Assembly: GCF_020509005.1 (NCBI RefSeq)
Contig: NC_063012.1
Location: 10,044,001 to 10,108,000 of the forward strand
From: Fulvia fulva
Lineage: Eukaryota > Ascomycota > Dothideomycetes > Mycosphaerellales > Mycosphaerellaceae
Length of the DNA stretch: 64,000 nucleotides
Direction: 5' to 3'
Every line of letters starts with the position of its first letter. The stretch's first letter is position 1. Both the position numbers and the translations under genes were made by a program. The notes under the pieces were generated by a model. That model saw only the letters and a list, made by a program, of their open reading frames with translations, was not told where the DNA came from and searched no databases. Positions 52,972-64,000 of this stretch are shown here, in pieces.

Positions 52972-53739
52972 GGTGCGCCGAGGACGGAGAGGGAGTGGAC
53001 ATTTGGGGAGGAGATGCAGACCTTGGGCCACTAGGTTCTATTCTAGAAGTTTGCCGATACATCATACATGTATGCTCATGAGGCAGGGATCTCAGGGCTG
53101 GCTCGGCCTTCGGCGGGCTCTGGCCGAAGAGGGAAGTATGTTTTGGTGGGAGATGGGAAGGCCATTTCGTGGCGATGGAGTGAATGAAGGGTGGTGTCAG
53201 ATATACTTGGTGCTCGAGAAGATGGTATGCTCTCATGTCTCAGCTAGGTGCGAGGTGTACGAGGTAGCAGAGCTGTCGTTCAGCAGCCAATCGTGCATGA
53301 AGCAGTGATTCTGTAAGACGGCCGTGCCGAATGATGATGGCAGTGAGCCTCGTCGCAGGACGACGAACACCTCATATCCATCTGGCAAGGCAGCATCATA
53401 TAGTAGGGTGATCCGGGTATCGTTGCAGGGGAAAGGATATTATCATCCGTCACATGTTGAAGGCTGAGCTGTAAGACCCCACGTCATGTCTTGGAGTTGG
53501 CGATTGCCTGCCCCGAGAAGGTCCTTGCTGCGTCGTCGTCGTAGCCCAACACCTCCCTCAATCTTCAACACAAGACTTACAACGCGACATCAACGTCTGC
53601 AACCTCTTCATACACACCCGCCTGGCGTAGATCACAGTCTCATTGCTTCTACCGGCATCTCGAGTACCTCCGCCACGCCCGACGTCGTCTGCCGTCTTTA
53701 TACTCGGCGACAACATAGGAAACAGCACTACACACTAAA
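52972..53739. other. Divergent promoter region (acyl-CoA synthetase and DnaJ genes)
   Basis: 768 bp between divergent starts. The part before 53740 is pyrimidine-rich. No gene supported. Confidence 0.4.
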
Positions 53740-55374
53740 ATGGTGGTCGACACCGCCTACTACGACGCGCTCGGCGTCAAGCCCGATGCCACTGAAATAG
53801 AGGTCAAGAAGGCGTACAGGAAGCAGGCTATCAAGCTGCATCCCGGTATGACGCCAGCATCACTACTTCCGTGAAGCAGCAGCAGGCAGCTAACGTCCAC
53901 CAGACAAGAACCCCGATGATCCCTCCGCACACGAGAAGTTCCAGGTCGTTGGTCAGGCATACCAGACTCTGAGCGATCCTGAACTGCGCAAGAAGTACGA
54001 CCAACTCGGTCCAGAGGGCGCAAAGCCCGACTCTGGTTTCGAAGACCCAGCAGAGTTCTTCAGTATGATCTTCGGCGGAGAGGCCTTCGCGGACTGGATC
54101 GGTGAGATCTCCATGATGAAGGACTTGACAAAGAGCATGGAGATCAGCATGCGAGAGGAAGAGGAGAACCCAACAGGAGCTGCCGAGGAAGTGGCAGCAA
54201 GCACAGAAGCTGCTGCTCAGAACGAATCTGCCACAGGTACCACACCTGCCACTGAGAACAACAAGCCCCAGCCTCCACCGCGGCCACATGTTGACAGCGC
54301 GGCAGAGCAAACAGCCACCGCCGGTGCGGCGCAGGAGATTCCTATCCGTGACTCCAAGCCAGTCAGCACTTCGCCCGCTCCTTCAGGCGCATCTACTCCA
54401 CGACCACAAGGGGTTCCCACTCGTCTTGCCATCACCGATCGGACAGAAGAGGAGGCTGCCGCAACAGCTGCCGGTATGACTGAGGAAGAGAAGAAGCTAC
54501 GTGAGAAGGAGAAGCGCAAGGGTGGCCTTAGCAAGGAGCAACGCGAAGAGCTCGCTGCATTCGAAATGGAACGTAAGAAGATTCGCGACGAGCGCATTGA
54601 CACTCTCGCGAAGAAGCTCGTCGACCGACTTAGCGTCTGGACCGAGACCGACAAGAACAAGGACGTGACCGATGCCTTCCGGGAGAAGATGAGGCTAGAG
54701 GTCGAGAACCTCAAGATGGAGTCATTCGGTATCAACATCCTGCACGCCATCGGAGAGGTCTACATCTCCAAAGCGTCAACATTCATCAAGTCACAGAAGC
54801 CTGTCATTGGTGGAGTGAGTGGCTTCTTCAGCCGACTAAAGGACAAGGGTAACTTCGTCAAGGATACTTGGGGTACAGTCTCGAGCGCAATCAGTGCTCA
54901 GATGGAGATTGAGGCCATGGCCAAGGCAGAAGAAGAGGGCGGCGACACCTGGACCGACGAGAAGAGGGCCGAGTATGAGAAGCGAGTCACCGGCAAGATC
55001 TTGGCTGCTGCATGGCGAGGAAGCAAGTTCGAGATTGCTGGCGTGCTCAGAGACGTTTGCGATAAGGTTCTTTACGATAAGAACGTAAAGACCCAGAAGC
55101 GCGTCGAGCGTGCGCATGGCTTGCTGATCATTGGCGAGATGTTCGCAAAGGTGAGTCCAGGTTCAGGATATGGGTGTTGGATCGTTGCTAACAACGTACT
55201 TTTCAGGCCGAGCGCGACCCAGACGAAGAGGGCGGCGATTACATGGCATTCGAGCAGCTCATGGCCGAGGCCACCGCTAAGCGGGAGAAGAAGGACGACA
55301 AGAAGAAAGAGACGCACAAGAAGCACGGTTTCGGGCACAAGCACGAGGGAACGGAAGAGAAGGCGACCAGCTAG
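53740..55374 (+). CDS. J-domain co-chaperone with DnaJ-X domain (Caj1/Djp1 type)
   Basis: Predicted 506 aa from three exons (53740-53845, 53904-55150, 55207-55374; introns 58 and 56 bp). The J domain is at residues 3-70: [31 protein letters not shown] then [13 protein letters not shown]. The first intron falls inside the HPD tripeptide that stimulates Hsp70 ATPase. After the J domain come [20 protein letters not shown], a low-complexity A/T/P-rich linker (about 110-215), a charged helix and the DnaJ-X domain (about 240-460) with [40 protein letters not shown] and [20 protein letters not shown]. The third exon encodes a lysine-rich tail. Yeast relatives act in peroxisomal import and general proteostasis; the cell location here is not determined. 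Confidence 0.93.
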
Positions 55375-57079
55375 GCGCTGCCCAACACTTCCTTTTCCGA
55401 CGATGCAAGTGTCCCTAGTGCGAATCAACGCCTGCCTCCATACAATGACTCTCGAGGTCCGAGAAATGCGGCATCCCCGAGCAGCAGAGGCCGAGCATCG
55501 AAGCCAGATCGTAGGACACCAACTGCTTTCACTTTCTGTGAACACCCTGCGTAGGGACAAGGACACTTGATCGCGGTCAACTTCGCGGAGTTATAATAGG
55601 ACACCACCCGCGGCTACACCCATCTGACGGAACAGCGTATCATCACGCAGTACCTGAATGTCGCTGACAGGCATGGACAATCACGGTCTGGGTGAGACGA
55701 AACATCTGCCGCTGCACCATGGTCGGTGGACAGTATCGGCACGCTTATTCATCCATACCGAGAATCTGGTCGGCATCGGAAGGGTTTCGGCGTCGGCTGT
55801 CATCGAACACGACAAGATCTTCACTGACGCACTGACCATTGCACGAAGAATGCGAGCACGACGAGTACCAGGGGTTGATTTTACAGGGCATGGCAATGGC
55901 GTTGGCATGGCGTTCACGTTGGATTGTTTCGAAGCGCATCCTGGCTCAAGGCTGTATTCGTCCACCAGCGGCTCGATAGATGGGTGCTCTGAGCCTTGTG
56001 GCCTTGGTTGACTGCCAGTCAGTAGATGTTAGAATTCCCCCTGCACCATTGCACAGTATGTAGAGATACCCAGAACGTCGATTCTACTTCCCAGCCAAGG
56101 TCCCGAGCCTTGTAGACACTGAGCAAACGTCATCTCTACCAGCATGGACGTAACGATGGCGATGCCTTGCAAGGCATCTTATTGCGCTCTAGGTCTGCTC
56201 GTTGGCGAGAACGACAGCGCATCGGGCTTCTCAGCTCAGGGCGCGGGGACAACGATGTTTGCGCTCATTGACCTGATGGCTTTGGAGTTCTTGTGACGAG
56301 ACTGAGAGATGAGTAGGGGCGACTCGGCGGGACAGAAGGCAGTGGCCGGCTTGCTGACAGGAGATCGCACCTGGAGCGCCAGTAGAGCGTACAGTGTGAG
56401 GCTATACTCCGCCCGTTCTATTGGGGCTGAGTGACGATGCGCTCAACAGCAGGGTGAAAGCCGTACTCGAACACCACGCGGCACTGCGAAACTGCAAACT
56501 GCCGCTGAGATGGAGAAGCAGCACGCGTGTCTCAGGCCACCTATGCCTTCTATGCTTCATATTGATCATTCGGGGTTATGGTATAGCTTTTGTTCCATAT
56601 GATCAGAGTTTGGCTGATTCTGAAGGTAATACAACATGCTCCCTTATATCGTCAAAGGGCGATAGGGTGATCGGGCGACAAGCTGCACAAGAAGGTCAGC
56701 GTAGGTGCGCCACATGCTGTAGCTGTGCTTGACATCCCATGCTTAAAGGTGGGCTGACTGGCTGCGCCCGTTTTGCTGATTGACGTTATAATCGAGGCAG
56801 CATCATCTCCCACTACTCTGACCGTAGTCATTTCGGCCAAGTTCACAAGCACTAGGTCAAAAAACCACTATGGCGCGACATCAGAAACGGTGTCCTCGGA
56901 AGCAGCGACCATGTCGTTACGAGCTGATATCGGCCGCTCGAGACGGCCGCTCTCAGCACGCCGTCACGCAACGTGTGCAACGCTAGCCGGTATCGAAAGC
57001 ACAAATTTCCAAATCAGCTTCGCAGACACTTCCCAACCTGTCTCGACTCGAATCTGGTCACCAGTATCAGTATAAGGAA
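55375..57079. other. 1.7-kb intergenic region, no gene supported
   Basis: ORFs at 55658-56011 (plus) and 55681-55965 (minus) overlap each other and show no domain. The rest is short frames only. Confidence 0.4.
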
Positions 57080-58118
57080 ATGAAGCCAAGCCAGATTCGT
57101 CTGATACGCCTGCTGCCCTCACGACAGCACACCGGACAATATACTGTGCTCAATGCTTCATAAGTCCAGGAGATCGTCGAAGAAGACGTATACTGCTCTG
57201 TCCTACTGTTGGGGCAGTCCTGAGAGTGTCAAGAAGATCGACCTCGACGGTTTCCGATTCGGCGTCACCTTGAGTTTGTGGCAAGCCCTAAGCACTTTTG
57301 CGGCGAGCAACCAGAGTCACACGGATCTCTTCTGGATCGATGCTCTGTGTATCAACCAGGACGACGTCTCCGAACGCAATCATCAGGTACAGAATATGGG
57401 TCAGATCTACTCATCGGCCTTGGTCGTATATGCCTGGCTTGGCCCGCGAACGGAAGCTACAGAACTAGTATGCTATGTCCTACAGCTGTTTGCTATCGAG
57501 AAGCGGCCCAGTTTTAGACAGAGTCAGTTCGACCTATCACGTAAACAACTTGGGACCGCAGGAGATCTCGAGACCATAGCGCATTCATTGATGTCACTGA
57601 TGGCAACCGAGTACTTCTATCGTGTGTGGATCATACCAGAGACTGCCAGGGCCGAGCGACTGATGATTATTTGCGGCGAGGCGCGGTGGGACTTGTCGAC
57701 TTTGTATGAATTCACGGCAGCGGCAGCAGCCTATTATGATGATAGGCTCACTGGTCATAGCTGGCATTTGCTCTACCAGATACTTTGTGATACACCAAGC
57801 GATATAAGGGCACACATGGCTCCAGACATGGTCAGAGAAGGACTGTATATCTGCCTTTGGAGCTTCCTCGAAGCGCGATGCCAAGACAAGCGTGACCATG
57901 TGTTTGCCATGGCAGGGCATCCGATCACGGAAGAGCTGGGTCCACTGCACCAGATCAAGGTTGACTATGCGCTCACGGATGACGAAGTCCTGATCACCGC
58001 AATGGAATGGATGAGTAAGCTGGTAAGCGACTGTCCTGAAGGCGTGGATCTCTACGTCAGTGAGGGACGCATGATCAACGCGATCCTGAATACTCTTACT
58101 GTCGTGCTTCTGGACTGA
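57080..58118 (+). pseudogene. HET-domain gene, frameshifted at the start and short at the end
   Basis: The HET core reads on from an ATG at 57153 (321 aa): KTYTALSYCWGSPESVKKID, LFWIDALCINQDDVSERNHQ, QIYSSALVVYAWLG, YFYRVWIIPETARAERLMII and DKRDHVFAMAG, all in the right order. One frame over, an ATG at 57080 opens MKPSQIRLIRLLPSRQHTGQ, which is the usual lead-in of HET proteins, so the true start was probably there and one shift occurred between about 57140 and 57160. The product stops at 58118, soon after the HET domain and without the W-V-P-D-W segment many members have. HET domains trigger cell death in heterokaryon incompatibility. It may still be expressed from the inner ATG. Confidence 0.7.
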
Positions 58119-58651
58119 TGGCCTCGGGTCGGTTTCAGGTCACGGCTCCGTCAGCACGAGAATTGGAATACCTCTGACATGGAAAATACGATCATCATCA
58201 GTAATGGACGCCGTGTAGACTGCACATACGCCGTGATGCGGTACCTGCTCAACCCGGAGCACGAAGGCTGGGATGTAATCGAAGGCTGGGCCGGAGCTGA
58301 GGACTGGATGTGCGATTCTTGGGAATAGACCTCTTTCGGCGAGGAGGTTGTTCACGTTCACGGCAGAAGTGCGATATTCCCACTGCAGCGATCTGCCGAC
58401 CTCTCTGTAGAAGAGGGACGACCCGCTGGCATATTCGTTGACACTGTCTGAAACTGGCACTGAGGCATACCTGACACCGTCACTTCCTCAGATGCGCCGC
58501 CACAGCTCTTGCGGGACCTCACTAGGCGCAGTCAGCTTTCACGACCAACACGAAGTGATTCGAACCAAGATAATGAATCCCCTGGCACTGGGATTTCTTC
58601 TACTGCTCAACGCCTCCCGGTCCCTTCGAGAACATGTGTACGACATCAGCC
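58119..58651. other. Intergenic region, possible degenerate coding relic
   Basis: A 106-codon minus-strand ORF at 58140-58460 (with FHVRGIPILVL) reads somewhat like protein but has no recognised domain. It may be unrelated relic sequence. Confidence 0.3.
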
Positions 58652-59774
58652 CTATCCGCTCAGTGCTGGCACCTCTGTCACATTCATATCAACCGTCGCA
58701 TGTTCCGGCCACTCCACATCTGGGCAGTAACGCCCCTTGAAAGTCACCTTATCAATACAAGGTTTCTGCTGCGGCACATGCAGCTTTGCAATGTTCCAAG
58801 TCTTGCCCCCATCCTCCGTGGACATTTCGCCACCAGTAGCATTGTACCCCCAAGGACCATGATGCTTGAAGCTTAGATCTGCGGTATCGAGGACGATGGA
58901 GATTGACGTCCAGGTGTGAGCTGGAACTGGGGCACAGTCGCCCATGGCGCATTCGATAGCGATGTCGAAGATGGCGCCGTGTTGGCCGTAACCTGGTTGC
59001 ATTGATTAGTCTGGTATTCGGGCGAGGAGATTTGAGGGAGACGTGCTCGCCGTGAAGCTGGAGGCTAGCTGGTCATTGATATACAGCTTCTGGTCCCAAT
59101 GTCCGGTAGCTCTGTTGAACAGGTCTGGAATATGCAGTCAGGCATAATGAGATACACTTAGCAGAATGTCTGCCTGGACACTTACAATGCGTCCTGACCT
59201 CGGCACCAGGCTTGACGTCCGGCATTGTCGCGCCAATGATAGCAGCATCATCAGGATCTTCTCCCTCAGTCTCAGCAATTCTCAGTATCCTCAGGTTCGG
59301 AGAGGGGCACATACCCAGCAAAGTATAAGCAAATCCACACCACCCATCCGTCCTGGTGCCGCAATACTCCGAGCTGTCTTGCCGTCAACACGAGTCCCTA
59401 GTCCATTGGTCTCAGCCATCGTGTCCATACCAACCCCCAATCGTCCTTCCACAGAAAGTATCGCTACCTCATCCATCAGCACGTGTCCCCTGATTCCGGT
59501 CTCTTCTCCGTTGCGCTCACGTCTTCGGCGCATTTGATGAAACGCCCTGGAGGAGATCTCCCGTCAAGTTCGGACCTGCCATCGTAATACCACTCCATAT
59601 TGAGGCGTCGCCTTTGACGGAGTGAGGGACGGCGGGGAGGATTACTGTTGCGCTGGCTTCGGTGATCCAGTTCTTGTGGGATGTGAAGAGTGATACGATG
59701 TAGGAGTTAGCTTGGACGGGGACGACTGTGAGGAGGAATAGCACGAGGGGCGGGACGATGGTGGGGAATAGCAT
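58652..59774 (-). CDS. Probable multi-exon secreted protein, exon structure unresolved
   Basis: ATG at 59774 opens a signal peptide (LFPTIVPPLVLFLLTVVPVQA) followed by NSYIVSLFTSHKNWITEASA and a segment ending near 59517. Coding-like segments follow on the same strand: around 59320-59175 (RILRIAETEGEDPDDAAIIG), after an intron with GTAAGTG at about 59175 and TTCCAG near 59128, and a last segment from about 58990 to 58652 (GQHGAIFDIAIECAMGDCAP, TWTSISIVLDTADLSFKHHG). The last segment has several cysteines and N-glycosylation sites. I could not find one set of splice sites that keeps frame through all segments, so the gene could be broken. Family not recognised. Confidence 0.4.
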
Positions 59775-59792
59775 GGTGAGGTGAGAAGGCAA

Positions 59793-60843
59793 GGGTACTA
59801 TGGCGTGTTGTTTCTGTGTCGATGGAAGGGAGAAGGTCTCATGTTCAGGTCAAATGCGATGGATGAAATGTACTCCGAGGACTTGCCATGTCTTGGAACT
59901 GCGTGAATCCAGCTGTTGGTATACCGCTTTCACCCAATGATAGCTTCGCGGGCAAGACGTATCGAGACGCAGCACGAGGCGTTAGATGAACGCCTGGGGT
60001 TGGATATGGGGTATCCCAGGGCCAGTGCTGGGATCCTCACCGTCAAGAAGAGCGTCGCGCTTCGTTGTAGCGAGGTTTGACCAGGAAGCCCGACGAGTAA
60101 TATCGACAGTAATGAGCTGAAGGGCATTGTGATTTTTGAAGACTAAATTTACCTTGAGTCTTCGACAAGGACCTGTCATGTAGTATTGGTCTTGCCAAAG
60201 ACATCCATCCTGCGAGACGATTTAGTATAGTGGCACTTCCAAATGGAAACCATTACTCGCTCTGGATCAAACACTGGTAGTCGAAGCAACAGAGTGATAG
60301 AGAACGTCTAGATGAACTTGAAAAAGAACCAAAATCTGGTCAGTAGCCGTCGGCTCATACTGCGCACTGGCGAGAACAACATCCCTGGGTAAGACCGTAT
60401 GGCAACAGCCAGGCTGTGGCATATCGCGTTGCGAGATCTCATGTTCGTCTACCGAACCGACGAGCTTCAACAGAACGTCCATGCAGCCATTCAGCTGCGG
60501 CGCTGAAACTGAAATCTGTGCCCGATTCCGATTGAGCAGCAGATTGTGCTCAAGACCTTTTCGATGCCAAAAAGACCTATTGGCGTCATACCGTCTGTGA
60601 GCCGCCGACTCTGATCAGTAGCATAGATGAGTACCGGAGGCATACCCTCGCCGTCGATTGGTATAAGAACTCGACCATGACATCCGCAGAGGCAAAGGAA
60701 AAGCTGTCATTGGTGTGATATCGTAGCTGACTTGCCTGATATGGTTTAGTGTCGCGAAATCGTCGTCCGAAGTCCTTCCTGGCTGCAAGTTGGTATAAGA
60801 AGACGGCCATCGCCTTCGCAGGACTGAGGAGCAAAAAGAATAG
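59793..60843. other. Intergenic region, no gene supported
   Basis: About 1.05 kb between the secreted-protein gene and the tRNA. Only short ORFs with no domain. Confidence 0.4.
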
Positions 60844-60925
60844 CGACGCCGGCATGATTCGAACATGCGCCTCCGAAGAGAAATGATTTCTAGTCATTCG
60901 CATTAGACCACTCTGCCACGGCGCC
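60844..60925 (-). tRNA. tRNA-Ser (anticodon AGA)
   Basis: On the minus strand the acceptor arm GGCGCCG pairs with CGGCGTC (one G-U), followed by the A-box TGGCAGAGTGGTCTAATGCG. The anticodon stem-loop is AATGACTAGAAATCATT, with AGA in the loop CTAGAAA. A class II variable arm (CTCTTCGGAG) precedes the T arm CATGTTCGAATCATG. Total 82 nt with discriminator G, no intron. Class II long arm plus AGA identifies serine. Confidence 0.95.
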
Positions 60926-63900
60926 AGTGCTGTGCGGGAATGCGAGTCAACGCTGAATATATGGCGTTGTGCGGTGGGTCCCGGCTTTAGCCGAGATGGC
61001 GGCGACGGCGACGTGCAGATTCTGCTCGTGTTCTGCATTTTCACACTCCTCTTTCCCGTTGACTGGTGAGCTCTACATTGGCGAGAGCCTCGAATTCGGT
61101 CTCTCATGAAGGCGAATCAACTAGAGGATCCCAACAAGATTGTGAACCGGGCTGGCCAAAATCTCGGTCCTTGTTCCATTTCACGATCAATAACCCTCCC
61201 GGGCGAAGTTATGGATGTGGCACATTGGAAGCTGAAGTGCTAGGTGCTGCAGGTGGGGAACCGCGACATCATGGAGGTTATGTCTGAGTGATGGTGACAA
61301 TGAGTGCCGCGTACTGTGACATGTCGTTCCCAGGAATCTGCTGGAAGGACCCGTCCGCAGTATCGAACTTCCATTCGTCCTTTGCCAGCTGACAGCTGCA
61401 GCTTTGCTGCCATTGTCGTCCCGATCGAATGATCGTTTGGCGCGAGATCGCTCGATCCTGATGTTCCAGACCATTTCGCAATGCTTTTATCGAAGACGGC
61501 CAACGGTTTGGTTCCTTGCCGCATGCCACCATCGTCCGGCCGTAGTGAGGTTCAAGCAATACCGCGCGCACGGTAGTCCCTGGCCATGAGGCTGAAATGA
61601 CTGCCGGCATACAGCAACCAACACCAGGAACAACCATAACCTCAACTTGCATTACAACCCGGACGTCCCGATAAATTGGTTGTTTCGATGCAGGTCCCTG
61701 AAGATGTCTGGTTGGGCATCCTCGTTATGAATCTTCGGTCCTTTGGACGTTTCAGCTAATGCGAACGGATATGCGAACTGTTGCTACCTTAATTGCCAGC
61801 TGCCGGCGAGGAAGGTGCTGAAACGTGGGTGAGGTGTCTGCGATCTTGCGTTCTGACTTGATGGCTGTGGTGATTGGAGTCAGCAGGCGGTGCAAATTGG
61901 GTTGCAATCTTGGTTGTAAGAGTACTGCAGCGAGAGGGAGCACGTCTTGCGTGCTGTAACTCTGGCATTGCACGAGTGCGGCCGCGCCAACAGTCTAAGT
62001 TTGCAAACAGACGTTCCCGCTCTCGAGGAATACCAGTATACTGCTGCCTCACGACCGAAGCATGGCAACCAGAATGGACCATCCAGTCATCACCGCTCGG
62101 ATTCTACATCACCAAGTCCACGGACCACAGAGATTGGCCATCAAATCCGTCCAGGCAGTCCTGACATGCGGCTGATCACTCATCGTAGCGAGTGTCTTAT
62201 TCGTCCTCGAATACTGCTTAAGAAAGGCCAAATTTATACCGGTACGACTCTCCCCAGCCTCATGACCAGAAAGTTCAAACAGGCTCAATCCGAGACGTGT
62301 CAACCAACAGCACCGGCAGGGACAAGGAGTGTTTCGTACATGAAAGCCAAGTGTCCGGAATAATGGCTGGTGCTGACGAGCCTCATCTCAGGATATTTTC
62401 GTTGTGCCTGACGACGTGGGCAATCTGGATAGTCAATGCCGCCGGTTAGAGTCTATGGGGGTCGGGTGTCGTTGCGAAGACTCCGCGGGAGGCGTATGCA
62501 GCTTGGGACGGCGCGAGAACGACAGACGCCTCTTTCCATCGTATTTTCATCAGAATAGCATCGCGTACGCAGCGACACATGTACGCAGTAGGTACGGTGT
62601 TGATGTTCGCGCCACGGGGCCTCCTTCTCAAAGAGACATTGGCAAGAACCCCTCCGACAGCGGCGCTTGCTTGCTCGCTCTCACGAAACGCTGAACTCGA
62701 GCTTGAGACCCGACCGCCATGTCAATCCTCAGCCACACCTCTCAAACAAACTTCAACACCACCAACGTACAATGCCGCAATGCGCCATTGCTGCAGGGAC
62801 AAGCGACAGAAATATGCATCGGTTAGGTACATCAGACATGTACACATCGTGTTTCTGGAAACAGCGGTCTGGATCCGGCCACGTTGTCGTATCCTTATTG
62901 GCAGTTACAACTGCTTCGTTGTCGTTCTTGCTCTGGGGATGATGATGACGGCGGGCGAGTAATATTGATTGCTTGATCAGACCTGACTACATTGAAGTCT
63001 ATGTGATGTGGCATCTGGACGAGGCGGGATCTTGGGACAGCAGTCGTTGGCACGGCATATTCGCCATTGACAGCTGCTGTGCCGTGCCAGCGAAGCAGTA
63101 CCGCCATCTGGATACTGCTGCTGCATGGTAGGATCCCACATCCAATCTCGGTGCGGATGGAAAGGCGGTCAATGTCATTGCTTTGACAGATCTCGCCTCG
63201 CTGTTCACTGTTCGGTTCGGCGGCAGTCTGGCCAACGCATGAACCTGTACCTGGCTTGCTGCACACTTCATGCAAGACCAGCAGCAGTCCCGGTGGTCGG
63301 GAAAGCTGCTCGAGCATGAGGTGGACTTCAGTTGTCGAGACCATGCCAATCGCTCTTTGATATGTTTCAGGTTTGCCTATCAGTCAATCTTCACCTCGAG
63401 TGGTAAATGCGAGCGAGCTTGTCTTGCCTTGAAACATTGAAATGCGGATGACAGCTCACTGACTCACACTGACTCAGTGGCCAATAGAAGGTGAGACCTG
63501 CAGCACTCGCGGCACAGCAGAGCTGCAAGCTCGCCAACACAGATGATATGCAGGTTGCTTGAGCTCTGTTGCAGCTGTCTGAAAGACAGCATGCATAGCG
63601 AGCAACGATTGCCTCGCCATGTCGATGACGCTTGATTATCCGTCACGAGCAGGACGTATTGATCACGCGCAATGACATGGAACACAGTTCAAGTGGAGTT
63701 GACACGGGTCAAATGTCCATTTGACCATTCAATTAAATCAATCGCTATCAATATAGTTCAGATGAGGCGCGCATTCGCTGCAGCTGCCATGGGGTATAAC
63801 ATCCATCCTAGTCCCATTCCCGCATTAACCAAAACCATCCCACGCCTCCATACAATGCACGAGCATCGATCAGCATAGAGTACATTAGCCAACATAGCTA

Positions 63901-64000
63901 GTCCAAGCGGCCGTCACATGTATCGCATTCCCAGCGCAGTAGTAGTAATTCGCCGATAAGTCCAGAGTAAAGATACATTTGCCGTCCAGCAGCGCCGAAG
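60926..64000. other. 3-kb region without a supported gene
   Basis: Many overlapping ORFs of 60-150 codons occur on both strands (for example 61278-61652 minus, 62895-63344 minus, 61947-62363 plus), but none shows a domain, a signal sequence with continuation, or a convincing intron set. Base composition is ordinary, without the CpA depletion of the left end. Confidence 0.4.

Noticed and set aside
61278..61652. 124-codon minus-strand ORF near the right end
   Set aside because: No domain or neighbour support; several overlapping ORFs of similar length are present on both strands.

Overview
This is a nuclear chromosomal segment from a filamentous ascomycete (Pezizomycotina). The evidence is short GT-AG introns of 47-93 bp with CTAAC-like branch sites, repeat-induced point mutation (RIP) type decay of transposons, and the gene families present (fungal rhodopsin-domain protein, Kch1, SesA/NB-ARC, HET, Las17, Pex5). 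A Dothideomycete is my best guess from overall protein character, but nothing here proves the class.

Layout. 1-11.26 kb is a gene-free nest of dead transposons. It holds a Tad1-like LINE at the left edge, then a Ty3/gypsy remnant split by two copies of a 1,137-bp internally deleted Fot1/Pogo element in opposite orientation. The left Fot1 copy is itself split by a second 4.94-kb LINE flanked by a 14-bp target-site duplication. A gypsy 3' LTR with polypurine tract closes the nest. CpA/TpG dinucleotides are strongly depleted and tryptophan codons have become TAG, while CpG is kept; this is the RIP pattern. From 11.3 kb on the sequence is ordinary gene space.

Genes, left to right: rhodopsin-domain membrane protein (13.3-14.6); broken SRA/YDG gene (15.0-16.1); secreted protein of about 33 two-cysteine repeats (16.7-18.9, minus); small basic protein (20.9-21.8, minus); eIF1A (22.2-22.8); Las17/WASP (23.6-25.5); Kch1-like potassium transporter (28.4-30.6, minus); DPH2 (31.5-33.2); unknown protein (33.5-34.3); decayed SesA/NB-ARC/ankyrin gene (35.0-38.3); signal-peptide fragment (38.6-39.0, minus); 5'-truncated, frameshifted paraoxonase-like gene (39.4-40.4); PEX5 (40.4-42.4, minus); mitochondrial two-RRM protein (43.0-44.3, minus); STAND-N/ankyrin protein (44.7-47.1, minus); MFS sugar transporter (47.8-50.0); ACSF3-like acyl-CoA synthetase (50.9-53.0, minus); DnaJ-X chaperone (53.7-55.4); truncated HET-domain gene (57.1-58.1); probable secreted protein (58.7-59.8, minus); tRNA-Ser(AGA) (60.8-60.9, minus). 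The last 3 kb shows no gene I can support. Housekeeping genes (translation: eIF1A, DPH2, tRNA; actin: Las17; peroxisome and acyl-CoA metabolism: PEX5, ACSF3-like) are interleaved with allorecognition-type genes, several of them decayed.

Most unusual: two convergent (3'-3') intergenic regions, 25.8-28.1 kb and 50.15-50.73 kb, carry arrays of one sequence motif alternating with its own reverse complement at roughly 100-140 bp intervals. Each forward arm overlaps a tRNA A-box-like sequence and each reverse arm runs into a T-tract. Arms change in a compensatory way between units and pair with G-U wobbles. I read this as a family of about a dozen candidate RNA polymerase III-type structured RNAs of about 140-170 nt with a terminal stem. 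I do not recognise it as any known RNA family.
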